A stretch of 64,000 nt of DNA from Methylobacterium brachythecii (lineage in GTDB: Bacteria > Pseudomonadota > Alphaproteobacteria > Rhizobiales > Beijerinckiaceae): NCBI RefSeq assembly GCF_014196345.1, contig NZ_JACIDN010000008.1, positions 124,001 to 188,000 on the forward strand, given 5' to 3'. Both the position numbers and the translations under genes were made by a program. The notes below the pieces were generated by a model. The model was not told where the DNA came from. It worked only from the letters and a program-made list of their open reading frames with translations, and made no database searches. Below, piece by piece: positions 9,601-16,408 of the stretch (position 1 is the first letter of the stretch; the number at the start of each line of letters is the position of its first letter).

Positions 9601-10984
9601 TGGCGCCGAGGTCACGATCGCCGGCTCGATCCCGATCGAGCCCGGCGGCGCGCTCGCGCTGAAGGCGCGCGGCAGCCTCGATGCGGCGATGGCCAATTCC
9701 ATGCTCAGCACGGGCGGCCAGCGCGTCGGCGGCCGCGTCGCCCTCGATGCGGGCGTGACCGGCACCATTGCCGCACCGCGCGTCGAAGGCTCGGCCACGC
9801 TGACGGGCGGCAGCATCACCGATCCGCTGAACGGCATCCGCCTTACCGACATCCAGGGCCGCGTCACCGGCCAGGGCGAGACCATCGTGCTCGAACGCCT
9901 GACCGCCGCGACCCGCAACGGCGGCCGCCTCTCGGTGGATGGCCGCGTCGCGATGCAGCCGGCCTCGGGCTTCCCCGGCTCGCTGCGCATCACCGCCGAC
10001 AAGGCCGAGCTGGTCTCGAGCCCGCTGATGACGGCGGTGACGAACCTCAACCTCGCGCTGAGCGGTCCCCTCGCCCAGAAACCCAAGATCGGCGGGCGCG
10101 TCGACGTCGTCTCGATCGACGTCTCGGTGCCGGATCGGCTCCCCGCCACGGTGCAGCCGCTGCCGGGCATCCGGCACGTCAATGCGACGCCGGAGATCCG
10201 CGCCCGCCTCGCCAAGCGGGCCGACCGCAAGGCGCAGATCGCCGCCGCCGGCCGCAAGGGCAAGCCCGCCGCGCCGTTCGACGCCGCGCTCGACCTCGTG
10301 ATCAGCGCGCCCAACCGCATCTTCGTGCGCGGACGCGGCATCGATGCCGAACTCGGCGGCGAACTGCGCGTGACCGGTTCGTCCCGCGATCCGCGCGCCA
10401 ACGGCGATTTCGAGATGCGCCGCGGCAAGATCAGCATCGTCGGCCAGCGCCTCGACTTCACCCGCGGGCGCCTCAACTTTGCGGGCGACATCACCGCGCC
10501 CGACCTCGACTTCATCGCCGAGACCAAGGCGTCCGACGTCACCGCCCGCGTCGCCGTCAGCGGTCCGGCGAACCAGCCTGTCTTCGCACTGAGCTCCGAC
10601 CCGGCCCTACCGCAGGACGAGGTGCTCTCGCGCATCCTGTTCAAGAAGGCCTCGGGAAGTCTCTCGCCGTTCCAGGCGCTGCAGCTCGCCCAAGCCGCCG
10701 CCCAGCTCTCGGGCGCTGCCGGCGGACCCGACGCGTTCGAGGCGGCCCGCAAGGGACTTGGGCTCGACAGCCTCGACGTCTCCACCGGTGCCAGCGGAGG
10801 TCCGGCGGTCGGCGCCTCACGGTACATTGCCAAGGATCTCAGCGTCGGTGTGAAGGCGGGCGCCAAGCCCGCCGACACCGCGGCGACGGTCAATTACGAC
10901 CTCACCCGCCGGATCAAGCTCAACGGCGAGGCCGGCAGCGATGGCCGTACGTCGCTGGGCGTAGGCGCAGAGTGGGAGTGGTAG
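6647..10984 (+). CDS. tamB: Translocation/assembly module inner-membrane protein TamB
   Basis: A very long (1445-residue) AsmA/TamB-like bridge protein anchored in the inner membrane and spanning the periplasm to TamA. One N-terminal transmembrane helix (residues about 9-27) is followed by many repeats of amphipathic beta strands with the recurrent pattern (L/V)-x-G-x-(L/A)-x-(G/A). The conserved C-terminal TamB domain (old DUF490) covers about the last 350 residues, with GKISIVGQRLDFTRGRLNF and a final beta strand ending in ...VGAEWEW. The ATG shares one base with the tamA stop codon; a TTG one codon earlier is possible. Length and domain order are normal for alphaproteobacteria. Confidence 0.93.
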   Translation: MVVAGTARSRAIAAFLILLLLAVALPVGLSRAADGEKTMLGGLLSKTLSTPASKVTIGGVDGALSSDSTIRDVTISDRDGVWLKLDRARLVWSRLALLSGRLQVDSLEIGRLEVMRKPLPDPNAVPAEAPDGKLLPDLPVKVEVKGFKLGELVLGEPIAGQPARLTAEGKVKLGNPSEGLDLDVDARRLDATGRFLAKLLFVPKGETLELKTSLVEEAHGLLSKAGGLPGEPPINLNLEGHGTLDAWNARLDFDAGPDIGAKGTARISRIGKERRMSLDLASRIEGLVPGPAAAILSGTTKLEGSLGFADSGAFRIDRLELTSRTARLAATGGITADRVADLAIQARAVPTEGGVTKANETELQTLVFDGSLKGPLASPVVKGALNAAGLRTRESSLDRIEAKIGAEPIGNDPKASRFGLMADAKIDGLRLADPALRRAIGSRATLTLRAASTADGNLDVSTLTLDADTARLTYAGRIGQNTLTGTIEAALADIGAFSGVAGRTLAGRLDAKAALSGDPARKSVAADLDLRGQGLVLGIDAADRLLGREPTLTGRVSQAFDGYGFDRLKLTGATIAATLQGQATQSQADVTGRIDLSDLSALDERLKGHAGLDAHLTGSLLSPALTATIAVPEGSANAKPIRNMRIDAALADLTNALNGTVRLSGSVAEKPLTGEARIARPAPKEFSLDQLAFALGSVTVDGRAAVNIGTLLSEGRIALRAGNLGDLSPLALAPMGGNLDAAITLSREGGRQDAAIRATGASLRYDRYGLARLDADLTARDVRAHPSLDGRLNADRLVAAGQTIDTVRLAATGSQAASDVTLTAQARGFALDGAARLVPGDATRIELQRFSAIRGGDKVTLAGPASVTIEDGAAVIDGLSIAAGSGRVSVQGRAGKTLDLKVGIRALPLAMARIASPSLALSGTVEGDADIHGSAQRPEGHYALTVSRLVAPETRKAGLPPIDAKASGTLTDGAASIDGRISAGRGAEVTIAGSIPIEPGGALALKARGSLDAAMANSMLSTGGQRVGGRVALDAGVTGTIAAPRVEGSATLTGGSITDPLNGIRLTDIQGRVTGQGETIVLERLTAATRNGGRLSVDGRVAMQPASGFPGSLRITADKAELVSSPLMTAVTNLNLALSGPLAQKPKIGGRVDVVSIDVSVPDRLPATVQPLPGIRHVNATPEIRARLAKRADRKAQIAAAGRKGKPAAPFDAALDLVISAPNRIFVRGRGIDAELGGELRVTGSSRDPRANGDFEMRRGKISIVGQRLDFTRGRLNFAGDITAPDLDFIAETKASDVTARVAVSGPANQPVFALSSDPALPQDEVLSRILFKKASGSLSPFQALQLAQAAAQLSGAAGGPDAFEAARKGLGLDSLDVSTGASGGPAVGASRYIAKDLSVGVKAGAKPADTAATVNYDLTRRIKLNGEAGSDGRTSLGVGAEWEW

Positions 10985-11227
10985 CGGGCCACGCCCCAAT
11001 TCGGATCGAAGCAAGGCCGAGAGGTTCGAGGCCACATCTCCTCGCCGGCAAGGCAGATGCGCGTCACATCACAGCGTTCGCGAGGCCCTCTCGGGGAGCC
11101 GAGCCGTATCTCGTCGGTATCGGCACGACGTGTTCCGCGGCGAGGCTCGACTCGCGACGCCTTTCGCGCGAATGCGCGGGCAACGGTCCGAGCCGCTGAG
11201 TCGCCTGCATCGGGTCGGAAGCGCCGA

Positions 11228-11659
11228 ATGGTGGAAACCATGCCCTTCGTCAGTGTCACGCGGTTGAAGCTGCGCTCGCTGCGTTTCCTGCCCAGGTTCG
11301 CGTGGATGGCGTTCCGCACGTCTCGCCAGGCACGAGGCGCACAGGGTTTCCGGGCCGGCTCGGTGCTGAGGGATCGCGCCCTGACATTTTGGACCCTGAC
11401 GCTCTGGGACCAAGAGGAGAGCATGCGCCGATACATGACGGCTGGGGCGCACCGCGCCGCGATGCCCCGTCTCATCACGTGGTGCGATGAGGCCTCGGTC
11501 GTGCACTGGACCCAGGCCGAGGAATCGGTGCCGTCTTGGCAGGAGGCGGATCGGCGAATGCGCGCGGAGGGGCGGCCGTCGAAAGTCCGCCATCCGAGTC
11601 CCGATCACGCCTCCCTCGCCTACCGACCGCCTCGGACGGACCGAGGTAATTCGATCTGA
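11228..11659 (+). CDS. DUF3291-like / spheroidene-monooxygenase-fold protein
   Basis: A 143-residue protein of the dimeric alpha-beta barrel superfamily. MPFVSVTRLKLRSLRFLPRF, a GFRAGSVLRD segment and FWTLTLWDQEESMRRYM are typical of small proteins annotated DUF3291. The function is unknown; the fold is shared by heme-degrading and antibiotic-biosynthesis monooxygenases. I chose the ATG at 11228, with GGAAG about 12 bp upstream, because the longer open frame begins with a 57-residue Arg/Ser-rich stretch that does not look coding. The 240 bp between tamB and this gene shows no other gene. Confidence 0.7.
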   Translation: MVETMPFVSVTRLKLRSLRFLPRFAWMAFRTSRQARGAQGFRAGSVLRDRALTFWTLTLWDQEESMRRYMTAGAHRAAMPRLITWCDEASVVHWTQAEESVPSWQEADRRMRAEGRPSKVRHPSPDHASLAYRPPRTDRGNSI

Positions 11660-11673
11660 GAGATCCGCGCACG

Positions 11674-11698
11674 AAAAAGGGGCCGGTTTCCCGGCCCC
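11674..11698 (-). terminator. Rho-independent terminator
   Basis: Perfect 8-bp stem GGGGCCGG/CCGGCCCC with a 4-nt loop (11679-11698). On the minus strand it is followed by five T residues (11674-11678), so it terminates the small secreted-protein gene that ends at 11723. Confidence 0.8.
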
Positions 11699-11722
11699 TC
11701 GACAGCAAGACTGTCTTCGAAC

Positions 11723-11962
11723 TCAGTAATCGTAGCCGCGGCGATAGCCACGATCGTGGTCGCGGAACCGCTGCTGACGATAATAGCTGTCCTCGCGGTC
11801 GCGGCGGGCGTACTCACGGTCGCGCTCGCGCTGGCTGCGATTGCGCAGATCCACGCCCGGTCCATCGGGACCAATGGTGATGCGTTGCGCGGAGGCCGGA
11901 ACGGTGGCGCCCATGGTGGCAGCGAGAACGGCGCCGGCGAAAATGATTTTCATGGTCTTCAC
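11723..11962 (-). CDS. Small secreted Arg/Tyr-rich protein
   Basis: A 79-residue protein with a clear signal peptide (KTMKIIFAGAVLAATMGA, cleavage after ...PASA). The mature part begins QRITIGPDGPGVDLRN and ends in a very Arg-, Asp- and Tyr-rich tail (RDHDRGYRRGYDY). I chose the GTG start because a perfect AAAGGAGG lies 7 bp upstream; the ATG three codons later would be 16 bp away. A strong terminator follows. It belongs to a common class of short secreted proteins in this group with no known function. Confidence 0.75.
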   Translation of the reverse strand: MKTMKIIFAGAVLAATMGATVPASAQRITIGPDGPGVDLRNRSQRERDREYARRDREDSYYRQQRFRDHDRGYRRGYDY

Positions 11963-12077
11963 GATAAGACCTCCTTTCTCATGCTGTAGGTTGTGAGGCC
12001 AACACATCGCAGCCGGCTTCGTTCCGAAAAAACTCGATCAGGCAATTTCGGCACATCATTCCACGCAAAATGCCAAT

Positions 12078-12131
12078 ATGCCGAACGGCATGCACAATCG
12101 AAAATCTTTCCGGATCTGAGATCGATTGTGC
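12078..12131. repeat. Two adjoining perfect inverted repeats
   Basis: ATGCCG-AA-CGGCAT (12078-12091) is directly followed by GCACAATCGA (12092-12101), whose exact inverted copy TCGATTGTGC lies at 12122-12131 after a 20-bp spacer. They sit between a minus-strand secreted-protein gene and the plus-strand deformylase-like gene, 57 bp before its ATG, and could be operators or an RNA hairpin in its leader. Confidence 0.6.
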
Positions 12132-12187
12132 CGCCACCGGCGTGGCGGTCTCCATCCCCCACGAATAGTGAACGGCTTCCGCAAGAC

Positions 12188-12691
12188 ATGCCTGCACGCG
12201 ATCTGATCATCTTTCCCGATGCTCGATTGAGCACCGTCGCAGCAGAGGTGGCCACGTGGGATGACGCGCTGCGCGCGCTCGCCGAGGATCTGCTCGACAC
12301 GCTGCGCGGCGTCGGCGCGCTCGGGCTCACGGCCCCGCATATCGGGGTGCCAGCCCGCCTAGCCGTGATCCGCCTGCAGCCCGATCTCCCGCACACCATC
12401 TACGTCAACCCGGAGGTCGTCGAGGCGTCACCGGAGCGGGCGCCGCAGCGCGAGGGCAGCGTGTCGATGCCCGGCATCATCGAGCCGGTGGAGAGGGCGG
12501 TGCGCATCCGGGTGCGCTATCGCGACCTCGATGGTGCCCCGCATGAAGAGGAAGCCGAGGGCTTTGCCGCCGCCTGCCTCCAGCACGAGATCGACCAGCT
12601 CGACGGCATCTTCTGGACTGAGCGGCTGACGCGGTTGAGGCGCGAACGCGCGATGAAGCGCTACGCGAAGCTACGGCGCACGGGTGGGTGA
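12188..12691 (+). CDS. Peptide-deformylase-like protein with degenerate metal site
   Basis: A 167-residue protein with the peptide deformylase fold; true deformylases remove the formyl group from nascent N-termini. The three family motifs are recognisable but altered. GLTAPHIG (residues 46-53) stands for GxGLAAxQ. EGSVS (89-93) stands for EGCLS, so the metal-binding Cys is Ser91. HEIDQ (133-137) stands for HExxH, so the second metal His is Gln137; His133 and the catalytic Glu134 remain. With two of three metal ligands lost, ordinary deformylase activity is doubtful. The ATG is the natural family start; the open frame upstream looks non-coding. Confidence 0.85.
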   Translation: MPARDLIIFPDARLSTVAAEVATWDDALRALAEDLLDTLRGVGALGLTAPHIGVPARLAVIRLQPDLPHTIYVNPEVVEASPERAPQREGSVSMPGIIEPVERAVRIRVRYRDLDGAPHEEEAEGFAAACLQHEIDQLDGIFWTERLTRLRRERAMKRYAKLRRTGG

Positions 12692-12761
12692 GCGCATAGG
12701 TCGTCTCGCTCCCCGTGCGGACGCCGTGCTAAGGCCCAGGCAGCATCTCTCGGACAGGCCG

Positions 12762-13193
12762 ATGCGCGCCTCTTTCGCGACCGCTTTTCTGCTTCTCGCC
12801 GCCTCGGCCCTGCCGAGCACGGCGCAAGCGCCCTCCCGACCGGGCGACGTCCCGGCCACCACCGGGACGGCCGCCGCGCCGCCTGTCATCGCCTGCGCCT
12901 CGCTCGCCAACCTGCGCTCGGTCCTGCGCGGCGCGAAGGACGACGCCAAAGCGGCGATTCAGCTCGTGACCGATCCGAAATCCGACCTCGGATGCTCCGT
13001 CCTCGACAGGAAGGCCGTGACGGGGATCGCCGATCACGTCGCCTTGAACGGTCGTGCCTACGAATGCCTCGGCCTGCAGAGCACCAGCATCTGCCAATGG
13101 ACCGTGGCCGGCTCGGCGGCTCCGCCCGCTGCCGCCTCGACGCCAACGCGAGGTGCAGGGGCCTCGCCGGCTCAGCCGAAAACCAAACGCTGA
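12762..13193 (+). CDS. Secreted four-cysteine protein, paralogue 1
   Basis: A 143-residue exported protein. Its signal peptide (MRASFATAFLLLAASALPST, cleavage after AQA) is followed by a linker and a compact domain of about 70 residues. That domain has Cys in VIACASLANLR, GCSVLD, YECLGL and ICQWTV, and the C-terminus is Ala/Pro-rich. The same pattern (C, LxxLR, GC, YEC, CxW) recurs in the next gene, so the two look like tandem paralogues. Four cysteines suggest two disulfides in the periplasm. I do not recognise the family. Confidence 0.65.
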   Translation: MRASFATAFLLLAASALPSTAQAPSRPGDVPATTGTAAAPPVIACASLANLRSVLRGAKDDAKAAIQLVTDPKSDLGCSVLDRKAVTGIADHVALNGRAYECLGLQSTSICQWTVAGSAAPPAAASTPTRGAGASPAQPKTKR

Positions 13194-13275
13194 AACCGGC
13201 CGCGGCCGCCAGACTGGGCAAGACCGGCAATCGGCCTAGTTTGAGCGGTCGTGCCGACACTCCGGAGATGCTGTC

Positions 13276-13548
13276 TTGCGGCCGTTCCTGATCCTATGCC
13301 TGTTGCTCACCTCCGCCAGCGCCTTCGCCGAACCGTCCGCCACGGTCGTCGGCTGCGACAACCTCGTGACCCTACGCCGCCTGAGCATGCAGAGCCCCGA
13401 CGGAACCGACATCCCGGCCGAGTTCGGCGGATGCCATGCGATCCCCGCCGACCGGGTTGGCGAGGTCGAGAAGCGCTCGATGATCGGCGACGTCCCCTAC
13501 GAGTGCAGAAGCGTCAAGGAGGCGTCCTGCCTCTGGCTTCGACCGTAA
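13276..13548 (+). CDS. Secreted four-cysteine protein, paralogue 2
   Basis: A 90-residue exported protein that starts at a TTG with GGAG 8 bp upstream. The signal peptide is short (RPFLILCLLLTSASAFA). The mature part has VVGCDNLVTLRRL, GGCHAIPAD, YECRSV and SCLWLRP, the same Cys and aromatic layout as the preceding gene but without its Pro-rich tail. The spacing of 82 bp allows co-transcription. Function unknown. Confidence 0.65.
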   Translation: MRPFLILCLLLTSASAFAEPSATVVGCDNLVTLRRLSMQSPDGTDIPAEFGGCHAIPADRVGEVEKRSMIGDVPYECRSVKEASCLWLRP

Positions 13549-13834
13549 GTAGACGGACATGCACGGTGCGCTCAGACGTCACGCGGCTTCGGCCGCCGGG
13601 ATGACCGTCTTCGATTCGTTCGTCCCCCCCCCGAGCATCAGCCCAAAGATGAACCGTTCGAGGACGATGCAGGCCTCCAGAGGAATCATCGCGGACGGCG
13701 ATGCCGTTCAGTCTTCCGCCCCTCTTGCGGAGTCGCCGCCGCATCGTTCAGACGGTGACGTCGCGCCTTGCCACGAGCTGGGCGCGAGAAGCGGACCCAG
13801 TTCCGCAGATCGAGAGAGCGAGGGAGCCGTCCTG

Positions 13835-14137
13835 ATGCAGCGTCACGCCGCCCGCCTGCGAGGGCCGCTTTTGCCCGACCGGTTCCGTTGTCTCGGTGCG
13901 ATGCTGTTCCTGGCCGTCGTGGGTCTCTCCGGCGCGGCGCAGGCCGAGGAACCGCCGATCACGAGTCTGCAGGATGCCGCCTGCCGTGCCGAGGCGAAGG
14001 CCAAGGTGTTCGCAGTGCCCGATCCGCTCAATCTCGGCCTGCGCGAAATCGGAAAGCAGCTCTATTTCGGCTGCATGAAGCGCTCGCCGCACGCCGCCCA
14101 TCACAGCAAGAAGAAGCGCCGGCATCGCCGGCGCTGA
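13835..14137 (+). CDS. Small secreted protein with basic tail
   Basis: A 100-residue protein. The start at 13835 has AGGGAG 8 bp upstream. The signal sequence (CLGAMLFLAVVGLSGAAQA) is preceded by an Arg-rich leader of about 18 residues. The mature part has two Cys (DAACRAEA and YFGCMKR) and ends in a run of His, Lys and Arg (HSKKKRRHRRR). The 286 bp upstream contains nothing I can support as a gene. The function is unknown; the tail could bind nucleic acid or an anionic surface. Confidence 0.6.
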   Translation: MQRHAARLRGPLLPDRFRCLGAMLFLAVVGLSGAAQAEEPPITSLQDAACRAEAKAKVFAVPDPLNLGLREIGKQLYFGCMKRSPHAAHHSKKKRRHRRR

Positions 14138-14143
14138 GGCCGG

Positions 14144-14344
14144 TCAGTTCGCGAGAGGCGCCCCGATCCGGGCGCGGAGCTGAACCCGCAGGCTCTCGCT
14201 GACCGGGCTGGCTTCGGCCTCGATCGCCCACATCAGGCGCAGCAGCTTGCTGATCGGGAGAGCCTGATTGCGCAGCGCGTCCGCGACCTGCTGCTGGAGC
14301 GCTCCGTTCGCCTTGATCGAAGTCGGCTCGGCTGTCGTCTGCAT
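14144..14344 (-). CDS. Hypothetical 66-residue protein
   Basis: A short cytoplasmic protein (MQTTAEPTSIKANGALQQQV...) with a predicted helical body (ADALRNQALPISKLLRLMWA). It has no signal peptide and no recognised domain. The codon pattern is coding-like with high third-position GC, but the ribosome site before the ATG is weak. It is convergent with the preceding gene, only 6 bp away. Confidence 0.5.
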   Translation of the reverse strand: MQTTAEPTSIKANGALQQQVADALRNQALPISKLLRLMWAIEAEASPVSESLRVQLRARIGAPLAN

Positions 14345-14573
14345 GCTCGGTCCCGCTCGGACGTGTCTCGCCGCGGGCCTTTAAGGCCATCTGCCGCATC
14401 GCGCCATAGCTTTGCCGACTATCCCCAGGCCTTGCACAGCCTGGAATGCTTCCATGCAACACCGCCATGCAAGGAGCGATGGGCGGCACCGCATTTCAAC
14501 CGACCTCGGAAACGCGCGAGGCCCGCCGCACGGGAGCCGAGCGGCGGGCCTCGAAAGTCTCATGCGGCGCGTG

Positions 14574-14867
14574 TCAGTGGAGGGCGATGCCGGCCTCTGA
14601 CGAGCGGGGGGCCTTCTTCGGCTTGGCGGGGGCCTTCGCGGCGGCGGCCTTCGGAGCCGACTTGGCTGCGGCAGCCTTGGCCGGGGCCTTTGCGCGAGCA
14701 GGCGCCTTCTTGACGCTCGCCTCGGCGGCGGCAGCGGTCTCGACGCCGGCAGCGGCGATCTCGATCTCGGCCTGGATCCAGTGGGCCTCCGCCCGGCCCA
14801 CGACGCGGCCTTCGCCTTCCCAGATGTAGTAGGCGCGCTCACGCACGCGGTGCTCGATGGTGTCCAT
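14574..14867 (-). CDS. DUF2934 domain protein with H1-like Ala/Lys tail
   Basis: A 97-residue protein. Residues 1-35 (EHRVRERAYYIWEGEGRVVG, then AEAHWIQAE) match the short DUF2934 helix-turn module found in many Hyphomicrobiales. Residues 50-90 are Lys-Ala-Pro repeats (KAPARAKAPAKAAAAK) like histone-H1 tails, which suggests nucleic-acid contact. The ATG has AGGAGA 7 bp upstream. A perfect CtrA-type box, TTAACACTCTCTTAACCAT on the minus strand, lies about 46 bp upstream, so cell-cycle control is plausible. Function unknown. Confidence 0.8.
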   Translation of the reverse strand: MDTIEHRVRERAYYIWEGEGRVVGRAEAHWIQAEIEIAAAGVETAAAAEASVKKAPARAKAPAKAAAAKSAPKAAAAKAPAKPKKAPRSSEAGIALH

Positions 14868-14909
14868 GACGCTCTCCTGTTGTCCGTGCGAGTCGAACGA
14901 TGGGAGGGC

Positions 14910-14928
14910 ATGGTTAAGAGAGTGTTAA
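14910..14928 (-). promoter_or_regulatory. CtrA-box-like site upstream of the DUF2934 gene
   Basis: Minus strand TTAACACTCTCTTAACCAT is TTAA-N7-TTAA followed by CCAT, a full match to the alphaproteobacterial CtrA consensus TTAA-N7-TTAA/TTAACCAT. It is placed about 46 bp before the ATG at 14867. Confidence 0.6.
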
Positions 14929-15002
14929 ACGGCGTGCGCCGCAATATTCGCGTGGCGGCACAGCCGCGGCGCGTCACTTTCGGGCCACGGGGCCGCCGCG
15001 GC

Positions 15003-15266
15003 TCAGCGCGAGCGCGACAGCCGGCGCTGGTTCGCGCGGACCTTGCGGCGATAGCCGGAGACGATGCTCTGGGTCGAACCGCCCGTCGCCATCGTCATCG
15101 CGGCCTCGCCGGCCGCGAACATCTTCTCGCTGACCATGCGCTGCGCCTCGGCCTGTGCGCCCGCACCGCCCGCGGCGAGCTTCGCCAGCCGCAGGCCGAT
15201 CACCGCCTGTGATTCGAGGGCGAGCATCGCGGTGTCCATGCCGAGCTTCCACCACGGTCCGAACAT
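15003..15266 (-). CDS. Small helical phasin-like protein
   Basis: An 87-residue protein with a Trp-containing start (MFGPWWKLGMDTAMLALESQ), an amphipathic Ala-rich helix with EAQRMVSEKM, and a basic C-terminus (GYRRKVRANQRRLSRSR). The pattern resembles short alphaproteobacterial proteins sometimes labelled phasin-like or antifreeze-like. I cannot assign a firm family. AGGAGC lies upstream of the ATG. It is on the same strand as the neighbouring small genes. Confidence 0.55.
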   Translation of the reverse strand: MFGPWWKLGMDTAMLALESQAVIGLRLAKLAAGGAGAQAEAQRMVSEKMFAAGEAAMTMATGGSTQSIVSGYRRKVRANQRRLSRSR

Positions 15267-15353
15267 GCAAAAGGGCTCCTGAGTTGAGGCTCTCGTAAAG
15301 CCCCGCTTGCTCGAAACGTTCCCGTCCAGCGCCCGGATCGCGCGCCGGCAGGC

Positions 15354-15776
15354 TCAATCGAAGTCGAAATTGCGACCCTTGGCCTGCGATCCGCCGAGGC
15401 TGATCTTCTTGGCCGGAGGCTTCGCCTGCGCGCCGCCGAGGCTGACCTTCTTCGGCGCGGGGGCCGCGGCCTTGGGGTCCTCGACGACGGGGGCCGGCTT
15501 GAGCGAGGCCTGGCCGTGGATCACCGAGCCGATCTCGCCGACGGCGCGGATCAGGTCGTCGCGTTCGCAGGCGCGCGCCACCTTGAGACCAAGCTGGTGC
15601 ATGTGGCTCTTGCTGTAGAGGTAGCCCGCGAGCCGTGCCCGCGTCAGCGGCGGGATCTCCTCGAGGATGTAGGGCAGGTCGTAGTCGTCGGCGCGATAGA
15701 CCTCCCCCAGCAGCTCCATCGAGACGGGGCATTCCTTGTCGGGTTCGGCGCCGGTCGTCGGATGGGCCTGGCTCAT
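15354..15776 (-). CDS. Hypothetical 140-residue protein with repeated KK(V/I)SLGG motif
   Basis: A cytoplasmic protein. Residues about 20-90 form a compact domain (VSMELLGEVYRADDYDLPYI, RLAGYLYSKSHMHQLGLKVA) that I do not recognise. The tail carries a near-duplicate motif, KKVSLGGAQAK then KKISLGGSQAK, ending in FDFD. Its ATG overlaps the stop of the upstream secreted-protein gene as ATGA, which indicates translational coupling. Function unknown. Confidence 0.6.
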   Translation of the reverse strand: MSQAHPTTGAEPDKECPVSMELLGEVYRADDYDLPYILEEIPPLTRARLAGYLYSKSHMHQLGLKVARACERDDLIRAVGEIGSVIHGQASLKPAPVVEDPKAAAPAPKKVSLGGAQAKPPAKKISLGGSQAKGRNFDFD

Positions 15777-16084
15777 GGATCACCTGCTGGGACGGTGGAC
15801 GGGTCTGGGATCGCTCCGGTGGCGGAGACATCGGACGCCGAGCCTCGAACGCCGTCCGGAGGGGCGGGAGCGAGCGGCTTCATGCATCCGGTGCATACCG
15901 AAGCGATGGCGATGCGTGCCCGACGGTCGCTACGCGCCCACACCGACTCCCGCAAGGCCCTTGCCCGCGCCGCCACGGCCGCATCGTCGTTCGGGCGGAT
16001 GCGCAGGAACAGCGGCTCCTCGGCGGAAGCCGGCGACGCGGCAAGGACCGCGCCGGCGAGTAGGACGGGGAGGAGGCTTCGCAC
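15773..16084 (-). CDS. Secreted protein with Arg-rich helix and CxxC-like pair
   Basis: A 103-residue exported protein. I chose the GTG at 16084 because it gives a clean signal peptide (RSLLPVLLAGAVLAASPASA) with CGAGGG 6 bp upstream; the ATG at 16132 would abut the CtrA-like box. The mature part has ARARALRESVWARSDRRARI and CTGCMKPLAPAP. It is coupled by ATGA to the next gene, and a CtrA-like box lies about 51 bp upstream. Function unknown. Confidence 0.6.
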   Translation of the reverse strand: MRSLLPVLLAGAVLAASPASAEEPLFLRIRPNDDAAVAARARALRESVWARSDRRARIAIASVCTGCMKPLAPAPPDGVRGSASDVSATGAIPDPSTVPAGDP

Positions 16085-16130
16085 GCGGCGCCCTCGCTGC
16101 TGTGTCCGGAAGCGGGCAGGATCGGCCGCC

Positions 16131-16149
16131 ATGGTTAAACACGGCTTAA
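16131..16149 (-). promoter_or_regulatory. CtrA-box-like site upstream of a secreted-protein gene
   Basis: Minus strand TTAAGCCGTGTTTAACCAT is TTAA-N7-TTAACCAT, matching the CtrA consensus. It lies about 51 bp before the GTG at 16084 and about 79 bp before a tiny divergent open frame at 16228. Confidence 0.6.
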
Positions 16150-16227
16150 CCATACACGACCGGAAGCGATGACGCAGCGACCGAACGCCTGATCGACCCG
16201 GGCCGCCGTCGCGGTTCAAGCAGGCGC

Positions 16228-16320
16228 ATGGAGATGCTGCCGCTCGGATTCGCGCCCCTGTCGCTCATGGCGGCCGCCCTCGCCTATTCCGGCTTGATGA
16301 TCTTCGCCATGCGGCGGTGA
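16228..16320 (+). CDS. Possible 30-residue single-helix membrane peptide
   Basis: Open frame reading MEMLPLGFAPLSLMAAALAY followed by SGLMIFAMRR: one hydrophobic helix ending in two Arg, as in many bacterial small membrane proteins. The ribosome site is weak (AGCAGG). It lies 88 bp before hisS on the same strand and could share its promoter. The evidence is only composition and position. Confidence 0.35.
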   Translation: MEMLPLGFAPLSLMAAALAYSGLMIFAMRR

Positions 16321-16408
16321 CGGGTGCGCGCCCTCTGCTTGCCGCCGGACCGGACCCTGCGATAGAGCCGGGGACCACTCCCCGGGCTCCAGAACGATCG
16401 ACATCCCC

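Noticed and set aside
6596..10177. A 1193-codon minus-strand open frame opposite tamB
   Set aside because: It is antisense to a clear TamB gene. Its protein is rich in Arg, Asp, His and Gly, as expected from the complement of high-GC codons, and it has no domain pattern.
13549..13834. Possible coding in the 286 bp between two small secreted-protein genes
   Set aside because: Open frames in both directions are Arg/Ser/Pro-rich without a ribosome site or signal peptide. Treated as non-coding.
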